A DNA stretch of 47,672 nt from Paracoccus sp. MKU1 (GCF_001447385.1 NZ_LLWQ01000208.1:1-47672), one strand, 5' to 3'; counted from the first letter of the stretch, positions 32,617-41,232 are shown. Notes: generated by a model not told the origin, from the letters alone. Made by a program: numbers and translations.

Positions 32617-33249
32617 ATGGACGTTGCAACTGCATTGCTGAGCTTTTCCATTGCCGCGGCTTTGCTGACGATCACACCGGGGCTCGATACAGCCCTCGTT
32701 CTGCGGACGGCGGCGGTCGAGGGGCCGCGCCGCGCGATGCTGGCGGGGGCAGGGGTGGTGACCGGGGTGCTGGCATGGGGATTGATTGCGGCTTTGGGGC
32801 TCGGTGCTGTGCTGGCCGTGTCGGAACTGGCTTACCGTTGTCTTCAGCTTGCCGGCGCGGCCTACCTGATCTGGCTGGGTATCGGGATGTTGTGGGAGGC
32901 GTTCCGTGCGCGAGAGCCGGGGTTGCCGAGGGTCATGGCGCCTTCCGCACCGAATTGGTTCCTGCGCGGGGTGATGACCAACTTTCTTAACCCCAAGGTC
33001 GGTGTCTTCTATATCAGCTTCTTGCCGCAGTTTCTGCCCGTGGGCGTTCCGGTGGTGCCGTTCAGCGTTCTGCTCGCGGGGATACACGCGTCGATGGGGC
33101 TGATCTTCTTTGCAGCGCTGACTGCCGCGACAGTACCGTTTCAGAATGCCCTGAACGGCCCCCGCCTGCCTCGCCTCCTCGACGGGATCACCGGCAGTGT
33201 CTTGATCGGGTTCGCCCTGCGACTGCTGACGGAGCGGCGCGTGGGATGA
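32617..33249 (+). CDS. LysE-family exporter (second)
   Basis: The 210-residue protein has six predicted membrane segments. Its start MDVATALLSFSIAAALLTIT is followed by PGLDTALVLRTA, and the middle motif is NFLNPKVGVFYISFLPQFLP. It is related to but clearly distinct from the exporter at 30843. It is co-transcribed with the hydrolase and converges with the AraC-type regulator (stops four bases apart). The pairing with a hydrolase suggests export of a released amino acid or small amide; this is inference. Confidence 0.9.
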   Translation: MDVATALLSFSIAAALLTITPGLDTALVLRTAAVEGPRRAMLAGAGVVTGVLAWGLIAALGLGAVLAVSELAYRCLQLAGAAYLIWLGIGMLWEAFRAREPGLPRVMAPSAPNWFLRGVMTNFLNPKVGVFYISFLPQFLPVGVPVVPFSVLLAGIHASMGLIFFAALTAATVPFQNALNGPRLPRLLDGITGSVLIGFALRLLTERRVG

Positions 33250-33251
33250 CC

Positions 33252-34016
33252 TCAGATCTCCATCCGACGCTGCAACTGACCGGGCGTGATCCCATGGGCG
33301 GCCTGAAAAGCGGCCACGAAGCCGCTCGCGGTGGCGTAGCCGGCGGCATGGGCTGCATGCTGCACGCTTTTGCCGGCCATCAACGGGGCAATGGCGCGTG
33401 CCAACCGAAGGTCTCGCATCCAGGTGGCCCAGTTTTGCCCGGTGTCGCGACGGACGAGCCGTTGCAGGCTGCGCCGCGACAGCGCCAGTGCCGCAGCCCA
33501 GTGGTCGAGAGAATGGTCGGCCCCATCGAGATGTGCCAGCGCGATACGACGCAGGCGCAGGTCGGCAGGCAGGGGCAGTGTGGGCGCGGGGGCGGGGCGC
33601 GCAAGCCGGTCCCACAGCACGGCCGTCAGCCGGGCGAAGGCGGGTTCTTGCCGGTCGGCGCGGCTGGACCCTGCGAGGGTGCGGAGAAGTTCGGCCTCCA
33701 GCGCTTCGAGAGGGAAAGGCGTGGGGTCCTTGGGCAGCGGCGCCGCGGCGGGCCGGGTGTAGAGGTTGACCGATTTCCGCGCGCCCTCGGCCCGGATGCG
33801 GTGGCGGTGCGTCGGTGGAAGCCAGATCGCCATGCCGGGAGAGAGAAGATGCAGCCTGCGTCCTGTCTCGACCGTCACCGGTCGGTCCGGGCACCAGGCG
33901 AGCTGTCCGCGCCAATGCGCATGCGCCTCGGGCATGGTGCCGGGTGTGAAACTCGTGATCCTGCCGATCACCGGACTTCCATCCTCGGCAAATCCTCCGA
34001 TCTCATCGCGCTGCAT
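33252..34016 (-). CDS. AraC-family regulator with N-terminal cupin
   Basis: The 254-residue protein has an N-terminal cupin-like sensor (HAHWRGQLAW, about 33-42; WLPPTHRHRI, about 65-74). The C-terminal double HTH contains LDHWAAALALSRRSLQRLVR, RDTGQNWATWMRDLRLARAI and HAAGYATASGFVAAFQAAHG. It is transcribed divergently from the TauE/SafE-type exporter (34108) and convergently with LysE, and may control either. The ligand is unknown. Confidence 0.9.
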   Translation of the reverse strand: MQRDEIGGFAEDGSPVIGRITSFTPGTMPEAHAHWRGQLAWCPDRPVTVETGRRLHLLSPGMAIWLPPTHRHRIRAEGARKSVNLYTRPAAAPLPKDPTPFPLEALEAELLRTLAGSSRADRQEPAFARLTAVLWDRLARPAPAPTLPLPADLRLRRIALAHLDGADHSLDHWAAALALSRRSLQRLVRRDTGQNWATWMRDLRLARAIAPLMAGKSVQHAAHAAGYATASGFVAAFQAAHGITPGQLQRRMEI

Positions 34017-34107
34017 GCTGGCACCTCCGGGGTATCATCTGGCACCGGGGCGACACATTTTTCCAGCCCCTCCGTCAGGATCGCGCGGAGGCGAAGCGGA
34101 GGACCGG

Positions 34108-34848
34108 ATGGATATAACGACAATGGCGCTGCTCGCCGGCGCGGGGCTGCTTGGCGGGCTGTGCAATGCGATCGCGGGCGGGGGCACGTTTTTTACCTTC
34201 CCGGCGCTGCTGGCCGTGGGGCTGCCGCCGGTGACGGCGGGCGCAACCAGCGCAGTCGCGATCTGGCCCGGCCATGCGGCCAGCCTGATTGGCGAAGGTG
34301 CGGTGCTGCGGCAGGAACTGATCGCGCGGCCCGGGCGCATCGCGGTGTTTGCGCTGGCCTCGGCGGCGGGGGCCGGGCTGTTGCTGATGTCGGGAGATGC
34401 ACTGTTCCGGCAATTGGTGCCCTGGCTGCTGCTTTTCGCGACGCTGCTGTTTGCGGCAGGGCCCATGCTCAACCGCTGGCTTGCCCGCCGCGGGGTGTCG
34501 ATCGGGCCAGTCAGCGCCGCGTGCGCCGAAGGGGGCGTGGCCCTTTATGGTGGCTACTTTGGGGCAGGGCTGGGGGTGCTGCTGCTGGCGCTGCTGACCG
34601 TGACTGGGGACGACGATCTGAAGCGGCTGAACGTGGTCAAGAATGCTCTGGCAACGCTTGCGACCAGTATCGCCGTCCTGATCTTCGCCTTTGGCGGCAC
34701 GGTCGCCTGGGGGCCGGCTGCCCTGGTCTTTCTGGGGGCGACGGCAGGTGGTGTCATCGGTGGCCGGCTGGCGCGCCGGGTGAAGCCGCAACTCCTGCGC
34801 GCCGCGATCGTCTGCCTCGGCCTGTTGCTGGTCTGGCACTACGCGTGA
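34108..34848 (+). CDS. TauE/SafE-family (TSUP) membrane exporter
   Basis: The 246-residue protein has about eight hydrophobic segments. It starts MDITTMALLAGAGLLGGLCN, then AIAGGGTFFTFPALLAVGLP, the typical TSUP entry motif. It repeats a related GGYFGAGLGVLLLALLT pattern in the second half. Members export sulfite, sulfoacetate or other organic anions. I use the ATG at 34108, after GCGGAGGA; a much longer upstream frame is not membrane-like. Its end overlaps the aminotransferase gene end by 10 bases, tail to tail. Confidence 0.88.
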   Translation: MDITTMALLAGAGLLGGLCNAIAGGGTFFTFPALLAVGLPPVTAGATSAVAIWPGHAASLIGEGAVLRQELIARPGRIAVFALASAAGAGLLLMSGDALFRQLVPWLLLFATLLFAAGPMLNRWLARRGVSIGPVSAACAEGGVALYGGYFGAGLGVLLLALLTVTGDDDLKRLNVVKNALATLATSIAVLIFAFGGTVAWGPAALVFLGATAGGVIGGRLARRVKPQLLRAAIVCLGLLLVWHYA

Positions 34849-35741
34849 GCCCGGGTCGAGGCGCGGAGCGCCTCGCGCAGGGCCGTGGTGATTGGCCCCA
34901 AAGGCCATGTGCTGTGCTTGCCGGGGCGGTCCAGCGAGACTACGGGGCGAAGCTCGACCGACGTGCCCGTGACGAAGACCTCGTCCGCTGCATCCAGATC
35001 GTCGAGGCTGACGGTTCCTTCATGAACCGACAGGCCAAGGCCACGCGCAAGGTCGAAGACATGGCGCTTGGTCAGGCTGTCGAGAAAGCATGTAGGAAGG
35101 GGAGAAAGCAGCCTGCCGTTCCGGACGAGGACGATGTTCGTGACCGTCGTTTCGGCGACATGGCCTGCCATATCCAGCATGAGGGCATCGTCATGTCCGC
35201 TACGGGCGGCTGCGGCTCGCGACAAGGTTCCGGTCATGTAGAGGCCCGAGCATTTCGACGCCGTCGGCGCTGTATCGGGCGCGGGGCGCCGCCAATCCGA
35301 CAGAACCAGGCGCAATCCGCCGGTCCCGTCCCCAAGGGCGGTTTCCACCGGCCAGTCCCAGGCCGCGATGGCGGTATGGATCCGGCAACCCTGCGCCGAT
35401 ACGGTGACGCTTTCGCTTCCGCGCCAGGCGATCGGCCGAACATAGGCGTCCTTCAGTCCGCCAGCCCAAAGCACGGCCTCGGCCGCGGCCTGAAGATCAT
35501 CGACCAGCCATGGCAGTGTGTAGCCGAGAAGTTCGGCCGAGCGCTGCAGGCGCCGGAAATGCTCCTTACCCAGAAACAGGCGACCGTCATAGGAGCGGAT
35601 GCCTTCGAAGACCGCACCGCCGTTGTGCAGAGAATGCGTCAGAACATGCAGCGTCGCCTCACCGGACGGCAGAAGCGTCCCGTCGAACCAGACGGGCCTC
35701 GTCGTATCGACGAGCGGGACCTTCACGGCTTCGGTCAGCAT
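34839..35741 (-). CDS. Class IV PLP aminotransferase (branched-chain type)
   Basis: The 300-residue protein has fold-type IV features: HSLHNGGAVFEGIRSYDGRL (38-57), the lysine motif ASKCSGLYMTGTLSR (K163 probably binds PLP) and a late ETTVTNIVLVRNG followed by GTVSLDDLDAADEVFVTGTS. It transfers the amino group of branched-chain or related amino acids. The start at 35741 follows GGGAG; eleven extra upstream residues are possible. It is divergent from a GcvA-like LysR gene (35883) that is the natural candidate regulator. Confidence 0.88.
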   Translation of the reverse strand: MLTEAVKVPLVDTTRPVWFDGTLLPSGEATLHVLTHSLHNGGAVFEGIRSYDGRLFLGKEHFRRLQRSAELLGYTLPWLVDDLQAAAEAVLWAGGLKDAYVRPIAWRGSESVTVSAQGCRIHTAIAAWDWPVETALGDGTGGLRLVLSDWRRPAPDTAPTASKCSGLYMTGTLSRAAAARSGHDDALMLDMAGHVAETTVTNIVLVRNGRLLSPLPTCFLDSLTKRHVFDLARGLGLSVHEGTVSLDDLDAADEVFVTGTSVELRPVVSLDRPGKHSTWPLGPITTALREALRASTRAHA

Positions 35742-35882
35742 TCGGGATCTCCCAGTTCGCGGATGGTGGGACAATCTTCAGGCTCAGGAGCCGGGCAGGC
35801 GAGTGAGCAGTTTTCAGGCGCTGATGAGAAAGCGTCGTTCGCGTGGTGCCGGTTATCGGCGATAGTCGGTTCGTGAGGATCT

Positions 35883-36824
35883 ATGGATAAACAAGTACCC
35901 TTTCGGCTGAATGTGCCTCTGAACGCCCTGCGAGCCTTCGAGGCTGCGGCACGCCATCTCTCGATCAAGGAGGCGGCGCTGGAACTTGGCGTAACGCCAT
36001 CCGCCGTCAGCCACCAGTTGCGCGGGCTTGAGGATGCGCTCGGCCTGACATTGATGCGACGGGTCGGTCCGGCGCTCGAACTGACAGAGGCCGGAGCGAG
36101 ACTGGCGCCCGATCTGAGCGAGGGGTTTTCCCGGATCATCGAAGCGGTCGGCGGTCTCAGGCAGGATCGCAATACGGGCCCGTTGCGGCTGTCGATGCTG
36201 CCGACGTTCGCGGCCCATTGGTTCTCGCCCCGGCTCACGCGCTACCCGTTCGAGCGCAACGGCTTCGATCTGCTGATATCCACTACACAGGAGGCTGTGG
36301 ACTTGTCGGCCGGAGTGGCCGATGCGGCGGTGCGGCACGGGCAGGGCCAATGGGATGGGTTGCAGGCGGACCTGCTGTTCGAAGAAACCGTGAGCCTGTT
36401 CGGCGCGCCACCCCTGGCCAAGGATGACCCCGACGAAATGCGGGCGCAGATATCGGGCATGACCCTGTTTCTCTCGCAGTATCGGAAAGAGAACTACGCG
36501 CGATGGAACGCGACGTTGCCGGGTGGGCCGATCCGGCCTGCTGCGGTGATGATGGTCGATTCCGCGGGGCTCGCACTGCGCGCGGCCATGGACGGGGCGG
36601 GGGTGGCTCTGGCCGGGGTGGAAATCGCTGCCTTCGACGTCGGAGCCGGGCGGTTGACGCAGCTATTTCCCCACTGGGCTCATACGGGCGGAGGCTACTT
36701 CCTCGTCTATCCGGAGGCGCTGGCCAGGGACCGTCGCGTGCGCAACCTGAGCCGCTGGATGGTCGAGGCCTCGGCCGGGGAAAGGACCCTCGCGCAAAGG
36801 CAACTGGAGCCGGGAGCAGATTGA
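35883..36824 (+). CDS. GcvA-like LysR-family regulator
   Basis: The 313-residue protein has an N-terminal HTH. It reads LNALRAFEAAARHLSIKEAA, then LELGVTPSAVSHQLRGLEDA. The effector domain carries the GcvA-type LSMLPTFAAHWFSPRLTRY motif. It is divergent from the aminotransferase gene with a 141-base gap. The following acetyltransferase gene starts directly after the stop (TGAATG), so the two are one unit. It is one of two LysR proteins that could recognise the T-N11-A sites of this region. Confidence 0.92.
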   Translation: MDKQVPFRLNVPLNALRAFEAAARHLSIKEAALELGVTPSAVSHQLRGLEDALGLTLMRRVGPALELTEAGARLAPDLSEGFSRIIEAVGGLRQDRNTGPLRLSMLPTFAAHWFSPRLTRYPFERNGFDLLISTTQEAVDLSAGVADAAVRHGQGQWDGLQADLLFEETVSLFGAPPLAKDDPDEMRAQISGMTLFLSQYRKENYARWNATLPGGPIRPAAVMMVDSAGLALRAAMDGAGVALAGVEIAAFDVGAGRLTQLFPHWAHTGGGYFLVYPEALARDRRVRNLSRWMVEASAGERTLAQRQLEPGAD

Positions 36825-37292
36825 ATGAATCGCATTGAAGCGGCTGCGGTCGAAATCCGGCGACTTGAGGAAAACGACCGCGTGGCATGGGAAGACCTCT
36901 GGCAAGAGAACCTGGACCATTACGCGGCGCCTGATCGTGCCCGAGCGGACATTCCCGTCATCTGGCAGCGCCTCATGGATCAAGCCGCGCCACTTCTCGG
37001 CTGGCTGGTTCTCCGACAGGGGCGGGCCGCCGGGCTGGCGCATGTGGTGCTTCGCCAGCACAGCTTCAGCACGGCCCAGATCGCGATCCTGGAAGATCTC
37101 TGGATCGCACCTTTCGCGCGGCGTCGCGGGCTGGCGGAACGGCTTGTCGAGCGACTGGTTCGGGAGGGGCGCGCGCAGGGCTGGCGCCGCATCGAATGGG
37201 AAACCGGCGTTGAGAACCTGGTTGCGCAGCGGCTCTATGACCGGATTGCCACGCTCGATCCGGTCAAGCGCTACCGGATCGACCTTGCCTGA
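36825..37292 (+). CDS. GNAT-family N-acetyltransferase (first)
   Basis: The 155-residue protein has the GNAT core. AQIAILEDLWIAPFARRRGL and AERLVERLVREGRAQGWRRI form the acetyl-CoA loop region R/Q-x-x-G-x-G/A. ETGVENLVAQRLYDRI follows. It would transfer an acetyl group from acetyl-CoA to an amine. The substrate is unknown. It is coupled to the LysR gene upstream by an abutting start and stop. Confidence 0.9.
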   Translation: MNRIEAAAVEIRRLEENDRVAWEDLWQENLDHYAAPDRARADIPVIWQRLMDQAAPLLGWLVLRQGRAAGLAHVVLRQHSFSTAQIAILEDLWIAPFARRRGLAERLVERLVREGRAQGWRRIEWETGVENLVAQRLYDRIATLDPVKRYRIDLA

Positions 37293-37338
37293 GCGATTGC
37301 GAATTGTAAAACGTGCTTGACATGGCCGTGCACGCTCG

Positions 37339-37376
37339 TCACCCCCCATGTAAAGCTAACTTTACATGGGGGGTGA
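37339..37376. promoter_or_regulatory. Perfect 17-bp inverted repeat masking a ribosome-binding site
   Basis: The arms TCACCCCCCATGTAAAG (37339-37355) and CTTTACATGGGGGGTGA (37360-37376) are exact complements around a four-base loop. The right arm contains the G-rich ribosome-binding site, two bases before the ATG at 37379. As DNA it contains TGTAAAG-N4-CTTTACA, a likely operator for the XRE protein of the same operon. As RNA it would hide the ribosome-binding site. A TTGACA lies at 37317-37322. Confidence 0.75.
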
Positions 37377-37378
37377 CT

Positions 37379-37747
37379 ATGCGGTGGCTCGGACTTTTGA
37401 CAATCGGACTGATCGCCTATGTGGCGATGCTGATCCTGTCGCAGAGACTGCTTGCGAGAGGGACGGACAGCGAGGCGATGCGGATCCTGCTTTCACTGGC
37501 ACCGATGCTGCCTTCGGTCTTTATCTGTGTTGTCATCATCCGAGCCATTCACCGGATGGACGAGTTACAGCGCAAACTTCAGTTCGAAGCTCTGGCACTC
37601 GCTTTTGCAGGCACCGCGCTGTTGACCTTCGGCTATGGATTCCTTGAAGGGGTAGGATTGCCTCGCCTCTCGATGTTCGTTGTCTGGCCGCTGATGGCGG
37701 CGCTTTGGGTCGTGGGCGTGTTGATCGGCCGTGTGCGCTACGGATGA
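37379..37747 (+). CDS. Four-segment membrane protein paired with an XRE regulator
   Basis: This 122-residue protein has four hydrophobic helices: about 5-22, 34-52, 67-85 and 95-115. The short loop HRMDELQRKLQFEALA sits in the middle. I do not assign a family. It sits behind a perfect 17-bp inverted repeat and overlaps the next gene, a 66-residue XRE regulator, by four bases (ATGA). Such membrane-plus-HTH pairs are found in many bacteria and resemble signal-sensing or anti-regulator modules. The start at 37379 is fixed by the G-rich box. Confidence 0.7.
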   Translation: MRWLGLLTIGLIAYVAMLILSQRLLARGTDSEAMRILLSLAPMLPSVFICVVIIRAIHRMDELQRKLQFEALALAFAGTALLTFGYGFLEGVGLPRLSMFVVWPLMAALWVVGVLIGRVRYG

Positions 37748-37944
37748 AGAACGCGATCCGCGAATTGCGTCAGGCGAAGGGGTGGTCGCAAGCCGATCTG
37801 GCCCTGCACCTTGAGGTGTCCCGGCAGACGGTCAACGCGCTCGAACGCGGGCGCTATGATCCCAGCTTGCCTCTGGCCTTTCGGCTCTCCGGCCTCTTCG
37901 CCTTGCCGATCGAGCAGATTTTCCAACCAGAGAACGAGGGTTGA
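37744..37944 (+). CDS. Small XRE-family regulator
   Basis: The 66-residue protein is a single HTH: MKNAIRELRQAKGWSQADLA, then LHLEVSRQTVNALERGRYDP and LPLAFRLSGLFALPIEQIFQ. This is the compact form of the XRE family common next to small membrane proteins. The ATG overlaps the stop of the membrane gene. It is the natural candidate to bind the palindrome at 37339-37376. Autoregulation is inferred. Confidence 0.85.
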   Translation: MKNAIRELRQAKGWSQADLALHLEVSRQTVNALERGRYDPSLPLAFRLSGLFALPIEQIFQPENEG

Positions 37945-37975
37945 CGTCTGGCAGCTCGCTGCTGGGCGGCTATGA

Positions 37976-38431
37976 CTACAGCTCGATCCGAAAACTGTCC
38001 CAGGGCGCGAGATCGGCGATCGACAGATACAACCGTTTCGCCGTCAGATTGTCCTGCGGCACCAGCCAGCGCAGATGGGTCCAGCCGCGCGCGGTACCGA
38101 TCTCGGTCAACTGGCCAATCAGGGCGCGGGCAAGGCCGCTTCCCCGGGCCTCTGGCATGACGAAGAGGTCGTCGAGCTGACCGGCACGGCTTCCTGAGAT
38201 GATCTCGGGCAAGTCGAAGGCCAGCGCAAAGCCGGCAAGCGCGCCGCCATGATCCGCCCCGAGAAGCAGCAGATCCGGCTCGCTGCCGGCCCGCTCGATC
38301 AGAGGTGTGGCCTGTTCCGGCGTCATTGCCTCTGCCGGTCCGCTCATGGCTCTCCGATAGGCCGTCATCAGATCGGCAAGGCGCGGAGCGTCCGCGGCGG
38401 ACAGGCGGCGGATCGTCGGTACGTTCACCAT
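37976..38431 (-). CDS. GNAT-family N-acetyltransferase (second)
   Basis: The 151-residue protein has GQLDDLFVMPEARGSGLARA, then LIGQLTEIGTARGWTHLRWL and NLTAKRLYLSIA, a standard GNAT core with the acetyl-CoA loop ARGSGLA. It is a distant relative of the protein at 36825. The start at 38431 overlaps the isomerase stop by seven bases; a start 18 bases further upstream is possible. It ends the leftward operon cupin-isomerase-acetyltransferase and converges with the XRE gene. Confidence 0.88.
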   Translation of the reverse strand: MVNVPTIRRLSAADAPRLADLMTAYRRAMSGPAEAMTPEQATPLIERAGSEPDLLLLGADHGGALAGFALAFDLPEIISGSRAGQLDDLFVMPEARGSGLARALIGQLTEIGTARGWTHLRWLVPQDNLTAKRLYLSIADLAPWDSFRIEL

Positions 38432-39024
38432 CCGCCGGTCCTGACCCACTCTGCCATCATCTCTATGCGGTCCCAGCCCCAGAAAGGCTCTTCATCGACG
38501 ATGAAGAAGGGAGATCCGAAGACGCCCCGTGCCACCGCGTCTTCTCCGATCTTCCGGACTTTTTCTTTCAGGGCAGGGTCGGCGATGCCGGCCAGAAGGG
38601 CTTCGGGTTTGAGACCGAACTCAGGGGCGAGCCGCGAGACGGCTTCGGGTGAGGCTGTGTCTAGACGGTCGTTGAAATACAAGGTGAAGACCCTCTTCGC
38701 GAAGGCAGCAGCAAGTTCAGGGTGCTGTGTTTCAACCCAGTAGAAGGCGCGCGTCGCCGCCAGGGCGACATGGGGATGGTCGGCGGGCAGCTGGAAGGTC
38801 AGGCCCTGGTGCCGAGCGATCCGCGCCCAGTCGCGCCGCGCATAGTCGCGTTTCAGCGGCGTCGAGGACAATCCGCGTGCCCCCGTCACCTTGTAAGCGG
38901 TGCCCAGCATGTAGGGTCGCCAGAGCACGGTCCGACCCAGGCCTACCGCGATTGCCTCAATCCGCTGCGCAGCGAAGAAGGCGTAGCCGGACGAGAAGTC
39001 GAACCAGAACTCGACGGGGCTCAT
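38425..39024 (-). CDS. 2-hydroxychromene-2-carboxylate isomerase (DsbA/kappa-GST fold)
   Basis: The 199-residue protein opens PVEFWFDFSSGYAFFAAQRI (serine of the FDF-S-S motif) and later has ARGVFGSPFFIVDEEPFWGWDR. These are the typical motifs of HCCA isomerase and kappa-class GST relatives. It would be a glutathione-dependent isomerase, used in aromatic (naphthalene-type) breakdown in known cases. No other aromatic-degradation gene is nearby, so the true substrate may differ. It overlaps the cupin gene (ATGA) and the acetyltransferase gene. Confidence 0.88.
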   Translation of the reverse strand: MSPVEFWFDFSSGYAFFAAQRIEAIAVGLGRTVLWRPYMLGTAYKVTGARGLSSTPLKRDYARRDWARIARHQGLTFQLPADHPHVALAATRAFYWVETQHPELAAAFAKRVFTLYFNDRLDTASPEAVSRLAPEFGLKPEALLAGIADPALKEKVRKIGEDAVARGVFGSPFFIVDEEPFWGWDRIEMMAEWVRTGGW

Positions 39025-39539
39025 GGCTCTTCGCCTTCCCAGTAATCGACCGCATCCGCGGTCCGGAAGGAGCTGGCAACCCGACGCTTTGCCTTGTCAC
39101 CTCCGGGCGCGGCGCCCGCGAAGACTGTCAGCTTGCCGCTGTCGGGATAGGCCATCACATCAGGCTCGCGCATGGTGCTGACCGCGACATATCGCAGGGG
39201 TTCAGTGCCGGTTGCGATCAACTGATGGGCCGTTTCGGCGCCGCCCGCAGGGCAGACCGCCACCATGCCGGCTGCGACCGGGTACCGGTCGGGGCCGAAC
39301 CGCAGCTCGCCGGAGCCCGAGAGAATGACAAACATCTCGTCATTGGCGTGATGAGCATGGAAGGGCCAGGCCGCTTTGCCGGGCGGAACCTCCACCAGCC
39401 GCGCCCCCAGATGCGTCGCACCGAGTGGGGCGGCGATGGCCGCCATGGCGGCATGAAAACGGGTGCCATAGCTCTGTGGCGAGAGCTCCAGATCGTCGAG
39501 CGTGACGACGGGGCTGCGTGGCATGCGATCCTGGGTCAT
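39021..39539 (-). CDS. Cupin-domain protein (first)
   Basis: The 172-residue protein has a cupin barrel with metal-binding motif WPFHAHHANDEMFVILSGSG (about 57-76) and a second half-motif near YPVAAGMVAVCPAGGAETAH. Such proteins are isomerases, dioxygenases or binding proteins, often with Fe, Mn or Zn. It is the first gene of the operon with the isomerase and acetyltransferase. The start at 39539 follows an AGGAGGGCA box. Confidence 0.87.
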   Translation of the reverse strand: MTQDRMPRSPVVTLDDLELSPQSYGTRFHAAMAAIAAPLGATHLGARLVEVPPGKAAWPFHAHHANDEMFVILSGSGELRFGPDRYPVAAGMVAVCPAGGAETAHQLIATGTEPLRYVAVSTMREPDVMAYPDSGKLTVFAGAAPGGDKAKRRVASSFRTADAVDYWEGEEP

Positions 39540-39758
39540 TTCGGTGCCCTCCTGCGAGAAGAGAGCGCCAATCCGACCGGTCCCGCAATTGAATTGGCTT
39601 CAGGTGAGCCGTAGCAAAGCTCATTTGGCGTGATTTCCCTTTCAAAGGAAGCTGTTCTCGTATTGTCGGACCTGAGACGAATGTGGACACCAATGCTTTA
39701 CCGCTGGAGACCTGACGCTCCGCCATCGCGGCCGAACCCTGAAAGGCCCGCCTCGGCG

Positions 39759-40658
39759 ATGCCCGCCGAACGCTTCGAGGTGGCGGCCGAAGACGGGTAT
39801 CCGATCAGGGGTGGGATCTGGCACGCAGACACCGGCCCTGTCGTCGTGCTTCATGCCGCGACGGCGGTTCGGGCGCGCTATTACGCACGGTTCGCATCCT
39901 GGTTGTCCGGGCAGGGGGCGACGGTCCTGACCTTCGACTATCGCGGGATTGGTGAGTCCCGCTCCACGCCGGTGAAGGATTTGCAGGCGGGATGGGTCGA
40001 TTGGGGCGTCCTCGATGCTGAGGCGGTGCTTGCCTATGTTGGTACGCGCTGGCCGGATCGTCCGCTCTGCGCCGTGGGCCATTCAATCGGCGGCTTCGCC
40101 CTGGGGTTGGCGCGTACCTCGGATCGGCTTGACCGGATCGTGACGGTTGGCGCGCAATTCGCCTACTGGCGCGATTACGATCCCCGCCAGCGGCGCGCGA
40201 TGTATCTGAAATGGCATCTCTTCATGCCAGCCGTGACGCAGCTCTTCGGCTATTTTCCCGGGGCACGGCTTGGATGGCTCGAGGATGTGCCGCGCGGCGT
40301 GGTGCGCGACTGGAGCCGGATGGGTCCGCGGTTCGAGACAAGTGTTTGCTCCGCTTTGGACCCAGCAGACCTTGCAGCGCGTCATGGCGCCACCAGGGCG
40401 CGGCTCCTGGCCATCGGGTTGACAGATGACCCGTTCTGCACCGAAGCTGCGGGGCAACGATTGCTCGACTACTATTCCGGGGCGGATCGAACCCATCTGC
40501 GGATCGCGCCCCCGGATATCGCGGTGCCCGAGATCGGGCATTTCGCATTCTTCCACGCCCGTTTCGAACAGACGCTCTGGCCGCTTGCCGCCGCATGGTT
40601 GCTTTCCGGTCGACTGCCCAAGGATGCTCCGGGGCGGATAGTCTTTCCGACAGGCTGA
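39759..40658 (+). CDS. Alpha/beta hydrolase
   Basis: The 299-residue protein has a serine hydrolase core. VVLHAATAVRARYYARFASW and LTFDYRGIGESRS are followed by the nucleophile elbow CAVGHSIGGFALGL. A late acid lies in IGLTDDPFCTEAAGQ, with the histidine in VPEIGHFAFF. It matches the COG4757-type hydrolases of alphaproteobacteria. I start at the ATG at 39759 because the domain begins there. ATGs at 39681 and 39693 and a GTG at 39630 would extend it by up to 43 residues. It is divergent from the cupin operon. Confidence 0.82.
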   Translation: MPAERFEVAAEDGYPIRGGIWHADTGPVVVLHAATAVRARYYARFASWLSGQGATVLTFDYRGIGESRSTPVKDLQAGWVDWGVLDAEAVLAYVGTRWPDRPLCAVGHSIGGFALGLARTSDRLDRIVTVGAQFAYWRDYDPRQRRAMYLKWHLFMPAVTQLFGYFPGARLGWLEDVPRGVVRDWSRMGPRFETSVCSALDPADLAARHGATRARLLAIGLTDDPFCTEAAGQRLLDYYSGADRTHLRIAPPDIAVPEIGHFAFFHARFEQTLWPLAAAWLLSGRLPKDAPGRIVFPTG

Positions 40659-40686
40659 ATGCAGGTGTCTTTCCACTAGGATCAAA

Positions 40687-41232
40687 ATGAACGACCGACT
40701 TTTCGTCATTACCGGCGGCCCAGGATCGGGCAAGACAACGCTTCTGTCCGCATTGGCGCTGCATGGTCTCGCAACAATGCCCGAAGCCGGGCGCGCGATC
40801 ATTCAGGATCAGACCCGGATCGGCGGAACAGGGTGGCACGGTCAGGACCGGCAGCTTTTTGCAGAGCTCATGCTCGGCTGGGAGATGCGCTCGTGGCACG
40901 AGGCGCAGGGGACCGACGGTCCGGTGGTCTTCGATCGCGGCATTCCCGATGTGATCGGTTATCTTCAGCTCTATGTGGGAGAGGCGCCCGCACATGTTCA
41001 CGCGGCGGCCGAGCTCTACCGGTATCGCCCGACGGTCTTTCTTGCGCCGCCCTGGCCCGAGATCTTCGGTCAGGATGCGCAGCGCGGGCAGGATTTCGAC
41101 GAGGCGGTTGCGACGGCAGAGGCAATGGAGCAGGCCTATGCCATGGCGGGATATGACCTGCTGCCGCTGCCTTTGGCCACGGTCGAGGCGCGGGTCGATT
41201 TTGTTCTGGAGGTTTTGGATCAGTCCATCTGA
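40687..41232 (+). CDS. AAA-family ATPase/small kinase-like protein (AAA_28)
   Basis: The 181-residue protein has Walker A FVITGGPGSGKTTLLSALAL (6-25), VVFDRGIPDVIGYL (Walker B-like) and a helical C-terminus. It belongs to the AAA_28 family of small P-loop proteins. Their function is not well defined; kinase-like activity is suspected. It starts 28 bases after the hydrolase stop. It ends base-to-base against the PhzF gene: the two stops form the palindrome TGATCA at 41230-41235. Confidence 0.87.
   Translation: MNDRLFVITGGPGSGKTTLLSALALHGLATMPEAGRAIIQDQTRIGGTGWHGQDRQLFAELMLGWEMRSWHEAQGTDGPVVFDRGIPDVIGYLQLYVGEAPAHVHAAAELYRYRPTVFLAPPWPEIFGQDAQRGQDFDEAVATAEAMEQAYAMAGYDLLPLPLATVEARVDFVLEVLDQSI

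Noticed and set aside
33246..35876. Very long open frame (876 codons) on the plus strand
   Set aside because: It is the shadow of the AraC, TauE/SafE and aminotransferase genes in high-GC DNA; its translation is glycine/arginine-rich with no motif, while the genes on the true frames have clear families.
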